Source: Spirochaetota bacterium
Lineage (GTDB): Bacteria; Spirochaetota; UBA12135; COTS27
Length of the DNA stretch: 5,672 bases
Assembly (NCBI GenBank): GCA_030621685.1
Contig: JAUXHF010000137.1
Coordinates: 1-5,672 of the forward strand
Direction: 5' to 3'
The position numbers and the translations under genes were made by a program. This document shows positions 1 through 4,457 of the stretch, piece by piece. The notes beneath the pieces are model-generated. The model searched no databases. It was given only the letters and a program-made list of their open reading frames with translations, and was not told where the DNA came from. Position 1 is the stretch's first letter. Every line of letters begins with the position of its first letter.

Positions 1-305
1 TCATTTTCTGAAAAAACTTTATTAGCATGAAGGTAGGGTTTTATGTGCATGTTAAGAAGAAGAACTTGACCGGTAGCCGTAATTCTAGCATAACTACCAC
101 TTAGGTTGATGCCCGATAACCTTGCCGATTTTATTTCACTGCCAGATAATATTATACCGGCTTCTAGGCTATCGAGTACGGTGTAATTGAAAAAGGCCTT
201 TTTGTTACGAGCCAATAATTTTGGCTGGGAGTTTAAAGGCGACTTGGCTTGTTTTTTTAGAACGGGTTGCTGCGGAGGAATGGCTCTATTTTTTTTATTT
301 TTCAT
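1..305 (-). CDS. smpB: SsrA-binding protein SmpB, 5' part (C-terminus beyond the window edge)
   Basis: SmpB binds tmRNA (SsrA) and brings it to stalled ribosomes for trans-translation in the cytoplasm. I translated the minus strand by hand: 101 codons are visible and the frame stays open to base 1. The SmpB core starts near residue 32 (ARNKKA, 32-37) and continues through YTVLDSLEAG (41-50), GSEIKS (55-60), NLSGSYARI (67-75) and NMHIKPY (85-91). These are the family's N-terminal OB-fold signatures. The basic C-terminal tail needed on the ribosome lies outside the window. I chose the ATG at 305 because the only earlier in-frame option before a stop (336-338) is a TTG at 317. No clear Shine-Dalgarno precedes it. 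The 31 residues before the core are Lys, Pro and Gln rich, longer than the usual 5-17. The gene lies 121 bp downstream of the exported-protein gene. The family call is firm; the start is less so. Confidence 0.93.
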   Translation of the reverse strand, partial: MKNKKNRAIPPQQPVLKKQAKSPLNSQPKLLARNKKAFFNYTVLDSLEAGIILSGSEIKSARLSGINLSGSYARITATGQVLLLNMHIKPYLHANKVFSEN

Positions 306-426
306 GCTAAAGGCCAAGGTTGTTTTTTTAGTTATTCAAGCCAAATTTCTAAATTGCTTGGGCAGCTAGAGTAAAAAATTCAATAGCGCTTAGCAGCTTG
401 CAGCTTTTTGCCGAACAAAAGAAAAT

Positions 427-1164
427 TTAAAAATCAAAGTTAGATTCTTCTATGTCAGTAAAATTATAATTTTTAAAGTTGATAATAAGTTTCGTGTTAC
501 TTTCTTTTTCGTCAGAGCTCGTATGATCGAGCAAATTCCCCTTTTCAAAAATATCAGCCGTTATGCGATAGGGATAACGTTTAGAATTTTCTTCTTTGAA
601 GAAGAAATGTGTCTCTGCACCGAGGATGCCGGCTTCGTAAAATTTTGCAGAGATAAGTTTTAAAGATTGGCTAAAAACATATTCGGCGTAATCACCAGAA
701 AGTGCGCCGCGCTCTCTGGCCGAGATGATGAATTTATCGCCTTGCTGCTTAGCTTTAAAAATAAAAAACATGTGAAGCTTTTCGTAACTGTTGTAGCGGT
801 CAACCCCCAAAAATAAGCCGGAGAAGCTAATAAGCTTTTCGTAAGGAGAGAAAAAATTTACGTAGAAAGAATTGACATGCTGTACTTTAAGCCTAGGGCT
901 TCGGCCTCGTTTGAAAAGCAGGAGTAAGCGCGGCTTCTTGTCGAAATCAACCATCTCTTTCGGTATGTTTTTCAGCTGGCTCTTAATAAGTAAGGATGTT
1001 AATTCTACCTGAAAACTCTCTGGCATAAATTGCTCATTAAACTTTTGAATTTGCTCATAAACACTCTTGGTATCTAGCACGGTGCTGGCGCCATGCAAGG
1101 CTAGATGAGAAAGTCCGGGAAGGCCGAAAAACAGGCCTAGCAATGAAAAAATAAAAATTTTCAT
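427..1164 (-). CDS. Exported protein of unknown function with N-terminal signal peptide (possible LolA-like fold)
   Basis: This 245-aa protein opens with a classic Sec signal: MK, then a hydrophobic core IFIFSLLGLFFGLPGL (residues 3-18), and a possible cleavage region around residues 21-27. There is no cysteine for lipidation, so it should be a soluble periplasmic or secreted protein, or membrane-attached if uncleaved. The rest alternates charged and aromatic short strands. The last part (about 145-245: KFIISARERG, a PYRITADIF segment, then TKLIINFKNYNF) resembles the strand rhythm of LolA-type lipoprotein carriers, but this is a fold impression, not a motif match. The chain ends in Phe (SNFDF), as many outer-membrane proteins do, though the composition does not otherwise suggest a barrel. 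I chose the ATG at 1164 because it puts the signal peptide directly at the N-terminus; an in-frame TTG at 1185 would add seven residues. Neither start has a strong Shine-Dalgarno. I do not recognise the family. Confidence 0.8.
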   Translation of the reverse strand: MKIFIFSLLGLFFGLPGLSHLALHGASTVLDTKSVYEQIQKFNEQFMPESFQVELTSLLIKSQLKNIPKEMVDFDKKPRLLLLFKRGRSPRLKVQHVNSFYVNFFSPYEKLISFSGLFLGVDRYNSYEKLHMFFIFKAKQQGDKFIISARERGALSGDYAEYVFSQSLKLISAKFYEAGILGAETHFFFKEENSKRYPYRITADIFEKGNLLDHTSSDEKESNTKLIINFKNYNFTDIEESNFDF

Positions 1165-1405
1165 AGGAATCAAAACAGCATTCAAAATTCTTCTTGCAAA
1201 GATAGCTACTCTATTAGAAATATAAAATAAAAAATTTTGTTTTTAATTAGAATGACACGGGCATTCGCTTCGGTTTTTAACAGATGAAACTAAAAGCATA
1301 AAAACAATATTAAAACTAAGCGAGGGAGTAATCACATCACCCCCTGCCTCTGCTTCCAATATTAAAAAATCAATAATACGAAGCAACATAATATTGAGCT
1401 ATTAA

Positions 1406-1433
1406 GTATGCTGTTAATTAGAGTGTAGCATAC
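1406..1433. repeat. Hairpin with 7-bp arms
   Basis: The arms GTATGCT (1406-1412) and AGCATAC (1427-1433) are perfectly complementary around a 14-nt AT-rich loop. It directly abuts the GC-rich hairpin at 1434-1449, so read on the minus strand the two stem-loops follow each other after the stop codon of the 231-aa gene. A role in transcript end formation or mRNA 3' stability is inference. Confidence 0.4.
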
Positions 1434-1449
1434 GGCAGGGCAGCCTGCC
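1434..1449 (-). terminator. GC-rich hairpin downstream of the 231-aa gene, possible transcript end
   Basis: The inverted repeat GGCAGG (1434-1439) and CCTGCC (1444-1449) has a 4-nt loop and starts about 37 bp past the stop codon of the 231-aa gene. It is the strongest hairpin in this gap. On the minus strand no T-run follows, so it is not a canonical intrinsic terminator. It could be an RNA 3'-end stabiliser or a terminator lacking a U-tract. On the plus strand it is followed only by a weak ATTTTGG. Confidence 0.3.
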
Positions 1450-1485
1450 ATTTTGGTTAGTTCTAGGAAAGTCTTTAATAAAAAT

Positions 1486-2181
1486 TTAGCGGTGGCTTTC
1501 CATAAGAGAAAAAAACCTGTTCTCGTAACGTTCAAACAAATTATGCTTGACGAGAATATCGCCTAGCTGGGAAATATGGCTTTTGTTTTTTTTAGCAGAG
1601 CTGAAAAAGCCTTCTATTTCCCTATATATCGCTGGCGGAATGCCATCTTTATCTAAGAAACCACATTCTTCAATTTCAGCGTAGTTATCAGAAATGGATT
1701 CATCAATAATAGTGAAACAGGCTTTTAATAAGGAGACCATCCACATTTCATGGAGGCCGGAAAGCAAAATGGCATCTTTGTCTTTGGCCGTCATTTCTTT
1801 CATGCGCTTAATTGTGATATAAAGCGGTGCTTTTTCCACCCACTTCTCACGGCTGATGTTGCGAATTCGATATTCGATAATCGCTAAATTCAAATTCTCT
1901 TTCTGGCTTTTTCCTTTAAGTATCTCTTTGATATAACCATGCGTTTTGCTGGGAAAGCCATCAAAAACATCATGGAGCGAGGTAGAGGGAGTAACGATGT
2001 TGGCTGTTTTCAGTTCTAAAATGCCCTCTCGAACCCATGTTTCTTTGTAGCTTTTTTTGGTGGCCATGTAATATGTATACACCGAAGGATGAAAGGTAGC
2101 TACCTTTTTCTTGGGTATAGAATATATTTGAGTATGGTTTAGGGCTTTTCTGAGAATATTGTTTTCAGGTTCTTCTGTCAT
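1486..2181 (-). CDS. Hypothetical protein, 231 aa, soluble, family not recognised
   Basis: I do not recognise this protein. It has no signal peptide and no clear transmembrane segment, so it is probably cytosolic or delivered elsewhere by an unseen route. It is mostly predicted helical and mixed-charge. Visible segments are a polar N-terminus (1-30), a stretch rich in aromatic and basic residues (YTYYMATKKSYKETW, 35-49), a central SREKWVEKAPLYITIKRMKE region (about 114-133), a more hydrophobic helix around LHEMWMVSLLKACFTIID (143-160), and an acidic stretch followed by a basic, Phe-rich C-terminus. The ATG at 2181 is well supported: AAGGAAGG lies 8-9 nt upstream (2190-2197), the best ribosome binding site in the window. 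The flanking gaps are long (454 bp upstream, 321 bp to the next gene's start), suggesting a single-gene transcript. Composition is AT-rich compared with hemL. It could be lineage-specific or an effector, but nothing in the sequence shows that. Confidence 0.75.
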   Translation of the reverse strand: MTEEPENNILRKALNHTQIYSIPKKKVATFHPSVYTYYMATKKSYKETWVREGILELKTANIVTPSTSLHDVFDGFPSKTHGYIKEILKGKSQKENLNLAIIEYRIRNISREKWVEKAPLYITIKRMKEMTAKDKDAILLSGLHEMWMVSLLKACFTIIDESISDNYAEIEECGFLDKDGIPPAIYREIEGFFSSAKKNKSHISQLGDILVKHNLFERYENRFFSLMESHR

Positions 2182-2189
2182 GCTAATAT

Positions 2190-2197
2190 CCTTCCTT
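2190..2197 (-). promoter_or_regulatory. Shine-Dalgarno site of the 231-aa gene
   Basis: On the minus strand AAGGAAGG ends 8 nt before the ATG at 2181, a near-ideal spacing. It fixes the start of the 231-aa gene and stands out because the other complete genes here lack a comparable site. Confidence 0.75.
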
Positions 2198-2376
2198 GCT
2201 AGAGCATTTTATCTCTTCTTTGTATATTGCTGCTTTCTTTTTGTTGCTTCTGCATAAATTTGAATTTGAATATAGTTGCTATCTCTCTTGCAGTATCGGC
2301 TTTTTTAGTTTTTATAAAATGAATATAGTAAGCTTGTGAGTTCTTTATATTTCTGTAGCCATGGCATATTCGTTAC

Positions 2377-2388
2377 GTATAATTATAC
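2377..2388. repeat. 12-bp perfect palindrome GTATAATTATAC
   Basis: GTATAATTATAC is a perfect 12-bp inverted repeat with no loop, about 196 bp upstream of the 231-aa start. A dimeric regulator could bind such a site, but AT-rich DNA produces short palindromes by chance. Confidence 0.35.
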
Positions 2389-2635
2389 TAGCTTATTCAA
2401 GAGAAGTATAGATAATTCCTATATTTTAAATGTTATAAAAACATTGACAGTTTTTTTAATACCTAAATATATAAGATAAAATAAATAACCTTTAGGTTTC
2501 AAGTATACAAAACACAGAAATAGAGTATGAAGTGCTTTGTTAGTTTTAACGAAATAAAAGAAATGAAAGAGTAGAAATTTTCTGAAATTCCTACAAATAA
2601 ACTGAAATTCTTTATAATTTGCAAGCAAAAAGTGT

Positions 2636-3859
2636 TCATGAGACTTTGTCGAAAGGGCTGAAATCAGCTTGCAAGGCAGCCAGCTCAATAATTCTGCTAA
2701 TTTTGCTGCTAAAGCCCTTAATTTCTTGGAAACTGTGCCGCTCTAAGCGGCTGGCAAATTCAAGTTCGCTCATCAGCGAAAGCCTGTAGGCTGCCAGCCT
2801 GAATGCTGAGTCGGCTAGGTTTTTATTTTGCCTTGGATCTTGGGTATAGAGGTTTTTATAATATAGCTGGGCAAAGAGTACAGCTAAGCTGTCTTTCATG
2901 CTGAGCATGCTTTGAAAGATGCTTCTTGGCATGAATATGCGGAGTTTTTGGCTTTGTAGTTCAGCGTAAAAGAGCTGCATGGCTTTTAGGCTAAGCTGCT
3001 TAGAATCTGGCAAGGCGGCATTCAGATGATCTGGTAGTTTAGGCAGTTGCAGAATTTCTAAGAGGGCAGGCTTCAAGCTGCCATGCATGCCAGCAAAGAG
3101 CACAAAATCACAGCCGGCATCGGCGAAATCTTTGGCACTGGTCGTAGCTGCCATGCCAAGAAGAGGGCTTAGTATGGCAGCTACAGTATAGCCTTTCTCT
3201 CGTAAAGCCGCTATGGCGCTTAGCCTATCGTCAGAGCTGGGTGTAGTAGCTTCAATTTGCTTGGAAAGTTTGTTGTTTGTTGTTGAAAAAGAAACGAGGA
3301 CAAGCGGTAGCCTTTGCTCTGCCTTTGTATAGCCTTGCTTTAAATTATGAGTGTTGTTATGATGAGTGTTTTCCTTATGGAGTTTTGCAGTAAGCGCTAG
3401 CAGAGAAGCATGATAAGCGAGTAGTCGCCTAGGCCATTTGGTTAAAATAAAAGGACGGTGTGTGTTTTTGATTATGGTTGCTAAGACTTCAAGAGGCATG
3501 TTTTCTGGCAGGCTAGGGTCAAGAAAATCGTTATAGCCGCCCCCTATGCCAATAAGCCGATGCATAGAATACGCAGCTTTCAAGGGCTTCAAAGATTGTT
3601 CTTTTAGGCGCTGAAGCTGCTTTGAAAGTACATGCAGGTCATGCTGCAAAAGGCTAGCGATGTTTTTTTTAAGAGAGATTTCCTTTACGAGAGTAGCCCC
3701 ATCACCGGCAGGCTGCCTGAAATTAACAGGGCAGTACAAGCAGGAGCCTAAGCATCCAGAATGAGTGTTTAGCGAGTATCGGAAAGGAAACCAAGCATCT
3801 AACAGCCTATGTTTTTCTAGGAGCGTTGATACGCTACGCTGTGTAACAAGAAGCTTCAT
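2636..3859 (-). CDS. Radical SAM protein of the spore-photoproduct-lyase-like (SplB-related) family
   Basis: This 407-aa protein carries a radical SAM cluster motif, CLGSCLYC (C36, C40, C43; CX3CX2C), which should hold a 4Fe-4S cluster and cleave S-adenosylmethionine. Further segments match the SplB-related group: PFRYSLNTHSGC before the cluster, GGGYNDFLDP (106-115, in place of the usual TDPYQP-like motif), ILTKWPRR (138-145), VSFSTTNNKLSKQIEATTP (189-207, the SxxT...E-P block), then DDRLSAIAALREKGYTVAAILSPLLG (210-235). The usual tyrosine after the third Cys is replaced by Pro (YCP). A polar His/Asn-rich insert (about 159-183) separates two core blocks. The substrate is unknown: true spore photoproduct lyases repair thymine dimers, but most SplB relatives outside spore formers have no assigned reaction, and nothing else here suggests sporulation. 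Start ATG 3859 has no clear Shine-Dalgarno. An 8-bp tandem repeat lies 40-71 bp upstream. Confidence 0.85.
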   Translation of the reverse strand: MKLLVTQRSVSTLLEKHRLLDAWFPFRYSLNTHSGCLGSCLYCPVNFRQPAGDGATLVKEISLKKNIASLLQHDLHVLSKQLQRLKEQSLKPLKAAYSMHRLIGIGGGYNDFLDPSLPENMPLEVLATIIKNTHRPFILTKWPRRLLAYHASLLALTAKLHKENTHHNNTHNLKQGYTKAEQRLPLVLVSFSTTNNKLSKQIEATTPSSDDRLSAIAALREKGYTVAAILSPLLGMAATTSAKDFADAGCDFVLFAGMHGSLKPALLEILQLPKLPDHLNAALPDSKQLSLKAMQLFYAELQSQKLRIFMPRSIFQSMLSMKDSLAVLFAQLYYKNLYTQDPRQNKNLADSAFRLAAYRLSLMSELEFASRLERHSFQEIKGFSSKISRIIELAALQADFSPFDKVS

Positions 3860-3898
3860 CTTAGGCTATATTCATGTTATTAGTTTGTAACAGGAATC

Positions 3899-3930
3899 TA
3901 AGAAGATAAGAAGATAAGAAGATAAGAAGA
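3899..3930. repeat. 8-bp tandem repeat, four copies, upstream of the radical SAM gene
   Basis: The unit AAGAAGAT (plus strand; any rotation) repeats without a mismatch for about 32 bp. It sits in the 117-bp gap between the 87-aa gene and the radical SAM gene, 40-71 bp in front of the ATG at 3859, where promoter elements or the 5' leader would lie. Perfect units of this size can gain or lose copies by slippage. Each step would shift upstream elements by 8 bp, so variable expression is possible but unproven. Confidence 0.85.
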
Positions 3931-3976
3931 GCTTTGGCAGGAAATAAGGCGAATGAGCTTGTTTTGGCAAGACTTG

Positions 3977-4240
3977 CTAAGAGCGTTTATGTTTATTCAT
4001 GCTATCAATTTTTTTACGAAAGCGATGTAGCCCGGCTTGCACAGTTTGTAATTTTAATACTTCTTGAAGATTTTTGTCAAAAATCTTCTCGACGTTTTTC
4101 AAAGTTTGCTTATCTAATGTATCAATAGGCTTTAGTTTAGAAATGTTTTTTTTTCTATCTTTCGTAACCATGCGAAGCAAAATGTCACTGGCACGATTAA
4201 TATGATCTTTCATGTTATTGGGCTTACTGTGAGCTTTCAT
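3977..4240 (-). CDS. Small basic hypothetical protein, 87 aa
   Basis: I do not recognise this protein. It is strongly basic (about 23 Lys/Arg against 9 Asp/Glu), without cysteines, signal peptide or membrane segment. From about residue 40 it looks helical, possibly coiled-coil (LDKQTLKNVEKIFDKNLQEV, then LKLQTVQAGLHRFRKKID), ending in a Lys/Arg/His tail. A nucleic-acid-binding or partner-binding role is plausible from charge alone. Two in-frame ATGs are possible: 4240 (87 aa) and 4213 (78 aa). Both sit in copies of the same 18-bp sequence and neither has a Shine-Dalgarno. The gene starts 217 bp after hemL ends, with a candidate promoter at 4338-4309, and stops 117 bp before the radical SAM gene. 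The even spread of polar and hydrophobic residues, unlike translated junk, supports coding, but a gene this small without a recognised family remains uncertain. Confidence 0.55.
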   Translation of the reverse strand: MKAHSKPNNMKDHINRASDILLRMVTKDRKKNISKLKPIDTLDKQTLKNVEKIFDKNLQEVLKLQTVQAGLHRFRKKIDSMNKHKRS

Positions 4241-4251
4241 GTTGTTGGGCT
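4207..4251. repeat. Direct repeat with 27-bp period spanning the start of the 87-aa gene
   Basis: On the minus strand AGCCCAACAACATGAAAG (4251-4234) and AGCCCAATAACATGAAAG (4224-4207) match at 17 of 18 bases with a 27-bp period. Each copy carries an ATG in the same frame, so the duplication adds nine residues (KPNN-MK spacing) at the N-terminus and doubles the start context. Confidence 0.8.
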
Positions 4252-4308
4252 GTTTTATAGGAGTTACTTCAACCTAATTTTAATTCTAAAAATTAATTAT
4301 ATGACTTA

Positions 4309-4338
4309 AGTATAATGCATACGTGTGCTATATGTTTA
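4309..4338 (-). promoter_or_regulatory. Candidate promoter of the 87-aa gene
   Basis: On the minus strand TAAACA (4338-4333) and TATACT (4314-4309) are separated by 18 bp, giving 4/6 and 5/6 matches to the sigma-70 consensus. Transcription would start near 4302, leaving a leader of about 60 nt before the ATG at 4240. In AT-rich DNA such matches arise by chance, so this is weak evidence. The 21-bp tandem repeat lies directly upstream of the -35. Confidence 0.3.
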
Positions 4339-4344
4339 TATAGT

Positions 4345-4386
4345 AGGTATTTCAGTGTTTTGTTTAGATATTTCAGTGTTTTGTTT
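4345..4386. repeat. 21-bp tandem duplication between hemL and the 87-aa gene
   Basis: Two adjacent 21-bp units, 4345-4365 and 4366-4386, differ at one base (AG[G/A]TATTTCAGTGTTTTG followed by TTT). They lie 72 bp past the hemL stop and just upstream of the candidate promoter of the 87-aa gene. This is either a recent slippage duplication or a paired binding site; one helical turn is 10.5 bp, so 21 bp places the copies on the same face of DNA. Confidence 0.85.
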
Positions 4387-4457
4387 GAGAAATGGACTGG
4401 GCTTGAAATTCTTGTTCTTTATTTTTGGCTACTTTTCGGCTTGGATGTTTAATGCAG

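Larger units (their letters stand above)
1165..1485. other. Gene-free gap between the exported-protein gene and the 231-aa gene
   Basis: This stretch of about 320 bp is AT-rich apart from a GC-rich patch near 1434-1449 and another near 1331-1355. It contains two adjacent hairpins (listed separately) just downstream of the 231-aa gene and should hold the promoter of the exported-protein gene, but I see no convincing -35/-10 pair. A 48-codon minus-strand reading frame (1389-1243) is present. It is too short and lacks a ribosome binding site, so I do not call it a gene. No tRNA-like fold is apparent. Confidence 0.6.
2182..2635. other. AT-rich gene-free gap between the radical SAM gene and the 231-aa gene
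   Basis: This 454-bp stretch is markedly AT-rich with no credible gene on either strand. A minus-strand frame (2688-2419) starts out of frame inside the radical SAM gene and encodes a Phe/Tyr/Leu/Lys-rich sequence typical of translated AT-rich DNA; I reject it. Visible items are a 9-bp direct repeat CTGAAATTC (2582-2590 and 2602-2610, 20 bp apart), a 12-bp perfect palindrome (2377-2388), and an 8-bp palindrome GCCATGGC (2358-2365). The promoter of the 231-aa gene should lie in the lower part of this gap. TATATT (2274-2269, minus) is a possible -10, but no good -35 pairs with it. Confidence 0.6.

Noticed and set aside
187..369. Plus-strand 60-aa frame starting with TTG
   Set aside because: It lies antisense to smpB, whose minus-strand frame has clear family motifs; its Phe-rich translation is a shadow.
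364..426. Possible terminator between the exported-protein gene and smpB (AGCAGCTTGCAGCTTTTTG region)
   Set aside because: The GCAGCT copies are direct, not inverted, repeats. No stable stem is followed by a T-run on the minus strand.
1243..1389. Minus-strand 48-aa frame with a hydrophobic segment between the exported-protein gene and the 231-aa gene
   Set aside because: It is short, has no ribosome binding site and no recognisable family. A frame of this length is expected by chance; conservation in relatives would be needed to revive it.
2419..2688. Minus-strand 89-aa frame overlapping the end of the radical SAM gene
   Set aside because: It starts out of frame inside that gene and runs into AT-rich DNA. 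The Phe/Tyr/Leu/Lys-heavy product looks like translated noise, not a membrane protein with organised segments.
3934..4128. Plus-strand 64-aa frame antisense to the 87-aa gene
   Set aside because: The minus-strand frame is longer and has a more protein-like composition, and this one has no supporting signals.
4311..4316. Perfect TATAAT on the plus strand
   Set aside because: No matching -35 lies 16-18 bp upstream and no plus-strand gene follows; the overlap with the minus-strand TATACT is a chance product of AT-rich DNA.
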